The notes below the pieces were generated by a model. That model was not told the origin of the DNA and did no database searches. It was given only the letters and a program-made list of their open reading frames with translations. The position numbers were made by a program, and so were the translations under genes. Shown here piece by piece: positions 48,540 to 58,884 of a stretch of 64,000 nt of DNA; the stretch's first letter is position 1; each line of letters opens with the position of its first letter. The stretch comes from Labia minor (lineage: Eukaryota; Arthropoda; Insecta; Dermaptera; Spongiphoridae), in NCBI GenBank assembly GCA_963082975.1, contig OY720346.1, positions 21,942,720 to 22,006,719 on the forward strand, read 5' to 3'.

Positions 48540-49173
48540 TTACCGACCGACGATAGTAAGGGAGGTATTGATTTCACACCAAATTTCACATGTGGAGATT
48601 TTTACATATCTCCACGAATCAAGCATTTTCTTAACAGAAAAAAATATTTTTAGCATGATGTCTGTCCGTCCGTCCGTCCGTATAGATGTGTATAGCTTGA
48701 AAGGCTCAACGGATTTTGATGAAATTTGGTATATTTACTTAATGCATCAGTATGATGAATTGATCAATTTTTGGTGCAAATCCGGAAACTGGAAGTGGTA
48801 GTATTAGCGATTGACGATAGGAAGGGAAGGGTTATTTTCACACGAAATTTCACATGACCACATTTTTTACATATCTCCATAAATCATGCACTTTGTATTG
48901 GTTTTATCCTCGAGAAAAATCATCTTTATTAGTTTTTTCTTAATTTAAAATTATATGACGTCATCCAGCCATTCATGACGTCACAGCCTGGTCTTGCATA
49001 TATATTATAAATAAAATAAAATTAAAAATGTTTATATTTATTATTTATGCATCCATATCTGTTTTTTATTACATTAATAGATATATTAAAATTATTTGAA
49101 ATTGTTTCTGTAGCTGGAAATTAATTTACTTCAAACCGTCGGTCGGTTCGGACCTGGCCACAGGTCAACTTAT
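48540..49173 (+). repeat. Family A, full-length copy
   Basis: Starts ACCGACCGACGATAGTAAGG, includes both units, and carries a perfect pair of TGACGTCA at 48956 and 48976. It ends CGTCGGTCGGTT, hairpin, CAACTTATT. Confidence 0.93.
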
Positions 49174-49319
49174 TTTTTAATATAATATAAGATTGTTAAT
49201 TAATATTTCTAAATAAAATGATAATATATAATTTTTTATTGTATACATTTTTAAATTATTAATATTCATGAAAATATTGTTATATAGAATTGGTAAAATT
49301 TAAAATTTTCTATGACAAT

Positions 49320-49445
49320 GTAAGAAGGGTCGATGGGAGAAAGGAGTTGGATGATTGTAGCTCAGGATAGGGACACTTGGAAAAATGTTGTTGCTGTAGT
49401 CAAGAACTTCCGAGTTCCATTGAGTACATACAGGTAGATATAATT
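49320..49445 (+). pseudogene. LINE 3' tail fragment
   Basis: The plus strand reads MIVAQDRDTWKNVVAVVKNF (one frameshift) then RVPLSTYR-like and a TAGATA tail, the same as the end of the LINE at 41746-42540. Only about 125 bp remain. Confidence 0.7.
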
Positions 49446-49449
49446 ATCT

Positions 49450-51731
49450 ATGAAAAACCGGTATATTTAATTAATTTTATTTTTTATGAATTTATTATTT
49501 TACTTAAACGATATGGGTATATGATATAATATATTACAATCGGTTAAACAAGGTAGTGCCGATCTGAGTACGTGAACAGCATATCTCAAAAAATAAATGG
49601 TATTCGAACAGAAATGTCATATTTAATATCCATATTTCTATTAGAGGTTGTAGCAACTTTGTTAAAACTAGAGTAGAATTGTCAATACATAACTATATAT
49701 ATTTTAGAACTCTTTCGATAAAATCAGGGAGTGACAAATTGTTTAAATTTACACTCTCTTTATTGCAATTTTAATAAAAATGGCTTTAACGATTTTTGTA
49801 ATGTAAAATAAAATTATCTATAATGTCAATAAGATTTTTCAACTTGTTTATTCTAGAGCGAGGGTGTCAACCAACATTTCTGTGGTTCAGTCAATATATT
49901 GGAACAAAATATCTTTATCTTTTAGAATTTTTCATGTCTCTCTGTCTTGGAAATTGATAGATTCTAGATTATGAATTTTAAATTATAGACTCAAAATTGG
50001 CTCAACAATTGAAATTATGCCAGAATATACTTATATACCCCTATTTGAACATAGGCTATAAAATTTAACAATATCTTATAACAGAAATTATTTTTTTTTA
50101 AATTTATAATTAGTTCAACAAAGCTTTACTTTGTTCATGGAAACTTGTAAACTTTCGAAATATATCGTCTCAATATATTGTTTTTTAAATTTCAATTTTA
50201 ATGGCTATTCCGGTTTGTTTATATCAATTAGTTTATGTTTCATTTTAAAATTACACACAAGCCGCAGCTCGTATTATAAAATGAGTCTGCCTAAATTTTA
50301 TAAATATTTACTAGGTTTGAAAATTCTCAAAAATTCCTACATGAAATTAGTTTCAAATTTTATTAATTACTAATTAGTGCTCTAGCGGTTATTTCATGAT
50401 CTAGGTGAGAACAAAATTTTTCTTGAAATAGGAAAGATCGTAGCAGAGAAGATATGTCAAGTATTAGAACAAAAATATTATTTTTGTTTTATATTTGTTT
50501 ATTGTAATGAATATATTAAATATCTATGAATATTGATGTTATGTGCTGCCAACCTAAAGTTAAACCTTGTTTGTTATTCTTCGAGTTTAACGCCCTTTGT
50601 GTCTAAAGTAATTTTGATTTTTTTTTAATTTAGATATCTAATATTCTTGCATTGATTAGAATTAATAAAAGATAGAAATATCAAATATCAAATTTTTATT
50701 CCATATAACGAAGAAATTTAAAAAAATGGGAAAAAAAAATAAATAAAATAAATAACTTAAAAAATACCATTTTTATCTACATTAATCTACATTATATTAA
50801 TACAAAATAAGTAATCTATTATGAGTATTTATAAAATTTGATTATTACTTCAGGAAAATTGGGAACCCAGATACAGAAAGACCTGAAACTATTCGATAAA
50901 TTATCCCTCTACTAAGCCTTACGTATATTTATTTATTTTATTAGTCATTATAGATTAAATTATGCAAATACATGCTTAATTCATGTCTACATATTTGCAT
51001 TTTCAAACATGACTTGTTTTGTTTTCCAAAAATTAATGAGAACATCATATATTAATAAATAATGTATAATGAGTTTATAAATATTTTTATTCATTGTTTT
51101 TTATCGAAATTAACATTAAAAAATCAACAAAATTTAAGATGATATGTTACAAACTAATTATATATATTTTGATCTATACTATGTTAATAATCATATAAAA
51201 TATGATTATTTATGATAAAAAAATAATTTATAATAAATTAAATATTAAAATAAATAAATATATTTAAATATATACAAATATTTACTAATTGTTGACATAT
51301 TTTTTATGTAATTTTATTTTGTATAATTTTGATTTTTATCTTTTTTTAATGAAAAAAAAACCAACATCAATGGGGGAAAGCTAAATAAACTAGGATAATC
51401 TTTATTTATGGGACATTATCATAAATAAAATATTTTAAAACTAACTATGTATGAGCATAAAATTATTTTTAATTAAAAAGAGGTTTATATTTATGTAAAT
51501 GTAATTTATGTATATGTTTGTAGAATATTTATAAAATTTTGATTTTTTTTTAAAAAAGACTAAAAGTTTCTATATAATATTAATTAAAATTTATAAAATA
51601 ATTTTTATGATGGAATGAGAACTTATCCCCTTGTGATTCCTATTCTTTTCTTACTTTTTAAATATTTTATATTAAAATATGTAGAGAGATCATGTAATTG
51701 TATTTATTAAAGCTTTTGTGTTTATTTTGAT
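49450..51731. other. AT-rich stretch, nothing recognised
   Basis: No exon or transposon end could be supported. The frame at 50131-50373 is AT-rich with no domain. Confidence 0.45.
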
Positions 51732-52246
51732 AATTTTTATTAAAAGACCACATTATTTGTATAAAATTATTTATTAAATTAAAATAATTGTACAACGTTT
51801 CAACTGCTTATTCTGCAGTCGTTTTCAAGTAACCGTACGCTTGCTCCGATTCAAGCGGACTGATGCATGTAATAATAAAGAGGATGGATATAGACTCAAT
51901 AAGATGTGGAACATAGTGTTGGATGAGTAAAATTTGTCATATTGAATGAAATATAATTAATCTAATGTGTATTTATGTATATATCTTGATTATAGAAATA
52001 ATTTACTATGACTTCTGACTTCATGTTGAGATTAAGAATTGGCGGCAAAAATTGGAGCCAAAAATTGGCGCCAATATCACTGCCTATATAAGAGGTGACG
52101 TGTCCCAACATGCATCAGTCCGCTTGAATCGGAGCAAGCGTATGGTTACTTGAAAACGACTGCAGAATAAGCAGTTGAAACGTTGTACAATTATTTTAAT
52201 TTAATAAATAATTTTATACAAATAATGTGGTATTTTAATAAAAATT
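51732..52246. mobile_element. 515-bp element with 139-bp inverted arms, Penelope-like motif
   Basis: Arms 51732-51870 and 52108-52246 are reverse complements with only a few mismatches. Each arm holds ACGACTGCAGAATAAGCAGT followed by TGAAACGTTGTAC. The stem CGACTGC/GCAGTTG followed by GAAAC resembles the degenerate hammerhead-ribozyme motif in the pseudo-LTRs of Penelope-like elements, which often occur as inverted copies. The 237-bp centre has no frame, but includes GGCGCCAAT and CTATATAAGAGG, which look like promoter elements. No RT gene is present. Terminal duplication was not identified. The Penelope assignment is inference. Confidence 0.6.
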
Positions 52247-52249
52247 CTC

Positions 52250-53195
52250 TTAATAAAGATCATGTAATTTTCAGTGGTTTTATTTTGTAAACTTTACTGT
52301 GATTTGTAATTCACACTCTGAATAATCATAAATTCAATTCTTCTATTATTGTTAATTATAATCACTATGTTCAAATGTAATGAATATACATATACTACAT
52401 ACAGTACAATGAATTGGTTTACATGTTAAATCTTCATGAAATTGGTTCATTTTAATAGTATATAATTATTTTGATCTTGACCATTTGTTTCATAACGAAT
52501 TCTAGGAATAGTAGCAAATGGTTATAAATAGACCTCAGGTGACCTATTTAAACTACAACAAATTAACCTTAATGTTATTAAAAATTCAATATTAGAGGTG
52601 CTTTGGTAGATGAATGCTAAATACTATTCTACTTATTTAAGAGGATATAAATCTAAGAAATATATTTTAAAAAAATAATGATATTTTTATCCAACATGAA
52701 TTTTTATTAGTCAGTAACGAAATCTCTTTAATATTTTAATTATTATATTTTTTTAATTTATATATATTTTTAATCAACAACGTGAGAAGTTTTTCATTTG
52801 TTGTCTTTTTCGTTCATCTTCTTGTGAGGAGGAAAGCTAACGAAAAATTAAATTATGTCAATTGAATTGAAAAAAAAAGTTTACTTTCATATTTATCAGT
52901 ATTCTAAATTCAGATAGTAACATTTCCATAACAAAATAACACAGACAAAAAAAAAATATGTACATCAAATTCGAATTGTTCAAAATAAATATGCCAATTT
53001 TTCAAAGAAGATTTTCTCTAGTATTTTTGATAAACAAGTTGATAAAGATGTAATATATTAAATTATTTGCAATATTTATCAAATATTCCATCAATTTATA
53101 TTTGGATAGCTATTTACATAAAATCCTATTCTAAAGACCATCTACTGATTTCATTGACAAATAAAATTAATTGCGGTTATAAAATATACATTTAT
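52250..53195. other. AT-rich stretch, nothing recognised
   Basis: No gene or repeat family was identified. Confidence 0.5.
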
Positions 53196-53201
53196 ATTTA
53201 G

Positions 53202-53339
53202 GAGAAGGAAGAGCAGGTAAAATGGCAATTAATAAGCCCATCCTTGAGCTCAAAATGTATTCCCGAAATAAGAACATGTTCGAAGCTATCCTTCGGATAT
53301 GTATGCATGGAGGCCAATCTAGTTTAGGTTCTTACAAAA
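53202..53339 (+). CDS. Candidate exon, unknown, phase-compatible with the BBOX-like gene
   Basis: An island of higher GC with an acceptor (ATATTTAG ending 53201) and possible donors at 53328 (AG|GTTCTT) or 53340 (AAAA|GTAATT). Joined to the phase-1 end of 46725 it stays open: GEGRAGKMAINKPILELKM, then YSRNKNMFEAILRICMHGG and QSSLGSYK. A His-Gly pair is present, but the block does not align with the expected TFDN...HGR region of BBOX. The exon would be symmetric (phase 1-1) and so could be an optional cassette. It could also be an exon of another gene or chance. No homologue was recognised. Confidence 0.3.
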
Positions 53340-53644
53340 GTAATTTTTTCATATTTTTAGATAAACAATTATTCTATTATGAACGAAGATAAAAAAACCA
53401 TTAAATTTAAAAGTTTTTTTCTTTATGAATATTTTATATTTTTATGCATCGTTTGTTTTTCAAATAAATAAAAATATATAGTACTTATGTGTGTGAAAAA
53501 TAAATTTAGAAAATAATATAAACTACATAAGTAAATAAAATTATTTTCTTCATTAGATTGAATATTTCTTAACTAAATTTTTCGAAATTAAAAAATAATA
53601 TATTTAGATATATTGTTGATATTATAAATGTTTCAAAAAAAAAA

Positions 53645-54013
53645 TCTGGAGTGTCTCCACTCGACTATCTCGCAAATTTGAATTGGATTAAATAACATAT
53701 TATAATTTAAATTAAATTAAATTAATTAAATTATAAGTTAAAATTAATAAATAATATTTATTAAAACAGCGCATGTTTGGGTCTTTGTTGATGGCACCAC
53801 GTCACGTGTTGGCGCGTGAGATTTGCAGTATTAAAAAATTAATTCTGGTACTTTCAGCGATTCAATCAAGCTGAAATTCTATATATAGCAGTTTTATACA
53901 ATTATTAATCATGTGAAAAATTATCAAACATATATCTTTATTTTTACATTCACTTTAGAAGAAAAAAATCAAAACGTTGTAGGTAATGACCCTATATATC
54001 TGACGAGATAGTA
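53645..54013 (+). repeat. Family B copy 5, internally deleted
   Basis: Starts CTGGAGTGTCTCCACTCG. After GTAGGTAATGACCC it jumps to the end CTGACGAGATAGTAA, losing the CA tract. CACGTCACGTG near 53798. Confidence 0.9.
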
Positions 54014-54019
54014 ATAAAT

Positions 54020-54776
54020 AGAAAATAAATTGATATATAATGAAATTCAAAAAAAAAAATCTTTCATCTTTCTTTCTGACCCCATCTCTAATTAGAGAAT
54101 GCATCTTTTTCAAAATTTCATTTTTCTCATCAACTCTTTGGTTCATTATAAATCTACGTTAGCATGCTAAAAAAAGAGCTAAATAAAAATAAAAAAAGAA
54201 ATAAAATAAGCTCTTGAATCTCCATTCTCTTTTTGTCTTTAATATCCCCTTTAATTGGCTGGCTTCTCTTCATGTTGAGGCTTTATACCTTTCAAAGGGT
54301 GAGTCTTTGCATTTCTAGTAAAGATTGAGGGTAACAAATTCCTGTAATTCTCTTTAATCTTGAAATAATATTTTGTCGAGTGTACTATTTTCATATATCA
54401 TCAAGTGGTAGACCAAAAATAAATCTGTTGACCACGACATGATACGTCTCTTGCATTGTTCTACGATAAATCAAAATTTTAATTGGAAAATTGTATAAAA
54501 TAATTTAACAATATGTTCATTAAATTGGAAAGTAATAAAAATGACTATAGAAATAAATTTCAAATGATATATATATATTTATATTTATATATACAATACA
54601 CAGATCCATATTTTATAAGTTTAGTAAATATAAATTGATTATCTAGAGGAATTATTTTAATTTAATTATTGTTGGGTAGATCTAGTACCATAAAATTAAA
54701 TTTTTGATTATTTATTACAAAATTCCAACAGTAATATGGTCGTATAATCATTTGTCTATTATATATATATATATAT
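54020..54776. other. AT-rich stretch, nothing recognised
   Basis: A slightly GC-richer block at 54200-54340 has no frame or motif. It ends in a (TA)n run at the mariner insertion site. Confidence 0.45.
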
Positions 54777-55311
54777 ATGGTGTCTCAAAAAAAGTACTAA
54801 CACTTTGAATGACTAATATTTTATAACATTATTTATGAAGACAAGTTTAAAGGCTTGAATTCCAGAAGATCTAATTAAAGAATAAAAGAATCATGTTCGC
54901 AAATGTCCAAATTGATGACCGTTATTAACAAGACAACGGACTCCTGCAACAAGGTTAGGTACATTAACAGATTTGTTGAAAAAAAATGTTACTATTATGC
55001 CCAATGCTGATATCCCACACTACACTGTTACCCCTGGTCAGTTTGAATGGTGTTCAACTGTAGCATGAGGATTTACAGCACCCCAGTAGGTGAAATTTGT
55101 CGATTAATTGAGCCATTTAATTTAAAGGTGGCCTCATCGCTTCAAACAATTTTGTATGGAAACCCTGCATCTTCTACACATTTTGCTAGGAACCATTCAC
55201 AAAATTGAACTCTCCGGTCAGGATCATTTCCATTGAAAGCATGGAGTATTGTTTGTATGTAGCATTTCCAACTCAGACGCTTCAACAACGTACATTCTTT
55301 GAGGCACCCTG
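54777..55311 (-). mobile_element. Mariner-like element remnant with transposase fragment
   Basis: The ends are inverted: GGTGTCTCAAAAAAAGTAC at the left and, reversed, GGTGCCTCAAAGAATGTAC at the right, bounded by TA-rich DNA. On the minus strand the centre reads DPDRRVQFCEWFLAKCVEDA, then SDEATFKLNGSIN (about 55140-55100), the block around a catalytic Asp of Tc1/mariner transposases. Stop codons and frameshifts break it, including a stop just before SDEATF. At about 535 bp it is less than half the size of an active element. Confidence 0.8.
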
Positions 55312-55319
55312 TATATATG

Positions 55320-56830
55320 TAAAGGCTCTGGAGGGAATCGGCTCGGTTATTTATAACAAATAATATAGATAAACTTCTTTAATAGGACATGACATGATCT
55401 TAGTATTTTTCACATCCCAGAATATTTGCTAATATTACATGTTGGAGTTCCAATTACCTGCATATTTAATGGCAATTTCAATGCTGAATATGCTTTTAAA
55501 TAAAAAATAAATTTGAAGAAAGTAATTGGAATTATTATTATTAAGAATCAACAAATAAATTTATTAAATATACATTTAAATATGTAAATAAATCTATATA
55601 TAAATTTAATAAATATTCAAACAATAATTGAAACAATATAAATAAACCGATTCAATATTTTGCTTACATTGTGATTTATATTTTTATTTTTATTACAACT
55701 GTTATTAAGGGTATGTTATTTTTGACAGTTTAAAAAAAATTAAAAATATTAATAAAATTGATCAAAATAATAAGTTGAAAAGATTATTTTTATTTATTTA
55801 TTGTAAATTTTTCAATTTTTCAATGTAACCATGGTAGCCATGAATAGACTTTTACCAAAATATTACTAATTAAATTAATTATGGATTTAACTACACTAAA
55901 ACCTTCCTTGGTATGCCCTCAACAATCCCTGAAAGTTTCATCGCAATCGGACGGGTAGTTTTTGAGTTTAGGCGAGAGACAGACATACAGACATACAATC
56001 CCTTTTATATATATATACATATATATATATATTGAGGCAAATTCAATTTGAACTATTATTTTCGTATATTGATCTTTCTATCAGATGGTCAGTTATCAAA
56101 CATGAATCATATTTCGAAATCAAATTTGTAACTTTCTCTTAAAATAGCCCAAGGGATATTTTGGCTAAATTATTTCTGGATATATATATATACAATATAT
56201 ATAAGTATACAAAATTCCAACAGTAATGAAATTTTTTAATTGATAAGATTTAAACATTAATTAATTAACGATATCAAAAATAAGATATCTTTTTAAGTTT
56301 AATCTATCAATAATCATTAATAATAATTATTTATATTAATCTTTTTATGATTATTTTATTATTTATAGATTTGAAACTTTAAATATTAATATCGCATCAA
56401 AAGTATTTCTTTTATTGTTTCCCGATTCGTGGCTTCTCTTCAGTGGTGTTCTTCCTGCTGATCATAGACCTTCAATCATTCAGTCAATTAACGCCTCCTC
56501 CAGTTTGTCTCCTTTTTGACCACATGCCGGAAGGACCTTTCGTTTTTATTACCTACCTATTTTAGTAGGCTTATATTATAATTAGAGGTAGTTAAAGGTA
56601 TTCAGAAGCAATATTTTTTTTAATAACATGCGGTTCTTTTTCTTTTTCAGTCTGACCCGAAAATTTTTACACCCCATATTTATCTAAATAGGGATGATGA
56701 ATGGATTTTTTATATTTCTTAGGAAATTATGTTAGCGATTCTCTCTCTATTATATCTATGCTATAAAAATTATATTGAATATAATAAAATTCTTGAGGTT
56801 CAAGTTACAATGATTTCTTGTTATTTAAAA
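55320..56830. other. AT-rich stretch with a dispersed-repeat fragment
   Basis: At about 55885-56010 a block has CCTGAAAGTTTCATCGCAAT, CGGACGGGTAGTTTTTGAG and GACAGACATACAGACATAC. Such modules are common in invertebrate repeats. A GC-richer patch at 56410-56540 was not identified. Confidence 0.45.
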
Positions 56831-56831
56831 T

Positions 56832-57305
56832 TAGCTGGTGTCTCCACTCGACTATCTCGCAAATTTGAATTGGATTAAATAACATAATATATTATATTTA
56901 AATTAAATTTAATTAATTAAATTATAAATTAAAATTAATAAATAATATTTATTAAACCAGCGTATGTTTGGCTCTTTGTTGATGGCACCACGTCACGTGT
57001 TGGCGCGTGAGATTTGCAGTATTAAAAAATTAATTCTGATACTTTCAGCAATTCAATCAAGCTGAAATTCTATATATAGCAGTTTTATACAATTTTTAAT
57101 CATGAGAAAAATTATACAACATATATCTTTATTTTTACGGTCACTTTAGAGGAAAAAAAAATCAAAACGTTGTAGGTAATGACCCTCTTCCGGTTGAACT
57201 ACATTTTTCAAAAGTTGATAAAAAAAACTATGAATTTTGAATAATGCCCATTTACCAAATTTCATCATTCTAGCTCAAACCGTTTTTGCGTAATCTTGGT
57301 TACAT

Positions 57306-57342
<37 letters not shown>

Positions 57343-57459
57343 GACATTTTTCTCAACCTTAGTGAAAATGATTCAGGAACCTTCAAAACGTATAAAAACA
57401 TCAAAATCTCAACATCGAAAATTTTCGTGATCGCAATACTATCTCTTACGAGATAGTAA
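56832..57459 (+). repeat. Family B copy 6, full length
   Basis: Starts AGCTGGTGTCTCCACTCG and ends CTATCTCTTACGAGATAGTAA as an interrupted palindrome. Long (CATA)n/(CA)n tract at 57303-57342. CACGTCACGTG near 56989. Confidence 0.92.
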
Positions 57460-57464
57460 AAAGA

Positions 57465-58365
57465 CTTCCGTTGCAATGAATAAAAACAAAAATCAATAAA
57501 TGTAAAAATAAAAATAGATGAATATTTATAAATATAAATAGAAACAATTTTTAAACAATAAATTCTATTAATAATATTAATACTTATTTTAAATTTTCTC
57601 TTTGGAAAAATATTATTTATAAAAACTAATCACAATGTATATTATACTGGATATTTAACAATAAATTACAAAAAAATGTTGTGATTAAAAAATTTCCTTA
57701 AAAAATATATTTACTTAATTTTTAAATATGATTCTTAAAATAAAAAAATACAATAGTATCATTTATGCTATCTTATCACCTCCGTCAATCTAAGAATTTT
57801 AATAAGATTTTTTTTTTATTTTTTCAATTCTAAAAATATGAAACATTAATTCGTTTATTCTTTTTAGAAATAATATAAAGAACAATATTTTAACTTCTCT
57901 TTCATAAAATTAAAAAAAAAATGATTTTTCCCAGATTTGAAGGTCACTTTGGTTGTTTTGAACTCTACAATAATTAAAGGTTGTGATTTGCTTAAAAATT
58001 GGAAACATTAAATTATTCCTTTAGTTAAAAATATATATATATATATATATATTATTATTTAAGTTAATTATATAGAAATATATAATTGACATTACAGCTA
58101 TTTTATTTCCAATATATAATTTTGATCATACAAAAAAAGTTAATTCATTTGTAGGCATCAATAATCATTGTCCAAGCCATCGTTTGCAAGGGTCAATGGT
58201 TTTTCTCCAGTTCCATTCTAAATAGATTGAATCTGATTGATTTTAAATAAATACATATTTTTAAGATTAAGTCATATTGGCCTTTTGGAGAAATTCTAGT
58301 CATTAATTTATTCCAAATCAATTTATAATTTAAAAAAATAATTTATATTCTAGTATATATATATA
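57465..58365. other. AT-rich stretch, nothing recognised
   Basis: No feature was supported. (TA)n runs flank the next element. Confidence 0.5.
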
Positions 58366-58367
58366 TA

Positions 58368-58881
58368 CAGGGTGCTTCAAAAAAATGTATACACACTTTG
58401 AACTTCCATAGAAAATTTATTTACCGTTCTACAAAGTTAAATTTCAGGAAAATAGAAAGCTGAAAGTCCAATGTAAATGAAACATAAATAACAAATGTTA
58501 ATACTGTTCAAATTGGTGACCTGCAGCATCAATACAATTCTGAGTACGAGTCACCACTGATTCTGTACATCGTATCAAAAAGTCCAATGAGATTTCTCTA
58601 CACACTGCTTGAATCTCATTCCAAAGAATGTCTAGGTTACGTGGTTTACGTTTGTACACCTCATCTTTTACTGTGCCCCACAAGAAGAAATCCAGTGGTG
58701 TAAGGTCTGGAGAGCGTGCTGGCCCGACAAATTTTGATCCAGGTAAGCTCGTACGTCCCTGTGATAGTGCGGCGGGGCACCATTATGTTGAAAATAAAAA
58801 TCATCATTACCGTATAATGCACGAATGGCAGTAGAGCGGGTAAACTACAATAGTGTGTATACATTTTTTTGAAGCACCCTG
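58368..58881 (-). mobile_element. Mariner-like element, internally deleted, perfect 29-bp inverted ends
   Basis: Ends 58368-58396 and 58853-58881 are perfect reverse complements starting CAGGGTGCTTCAAAAAAATG, with TA on both sides (58366 and 58882). The minus strand keeps only the transposase C-terminal third: ARSPDLTPLDFFLWG (about 58725-58680) with the third catalytic Asp in SPD, then TVKDEVYKRKPRNLDILWNE, ending FEQY and a stop at 58498. The upstream two thirds are missing, so it cannot make transposase. Intact ends mean it could still have been mobilised in trans. Confidence 0.92.
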
Positions 58882-58884
58882 TAT

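Noticed and set aside
53202..53339. The catalytic C-terminal exon of the BBOX-like gene
   Set aside because: It has a His-Gly pair but lacks the preceding TFDN-like block and the Arg after HG, and the spacing is off. Kept only as an unknown candidate exon.
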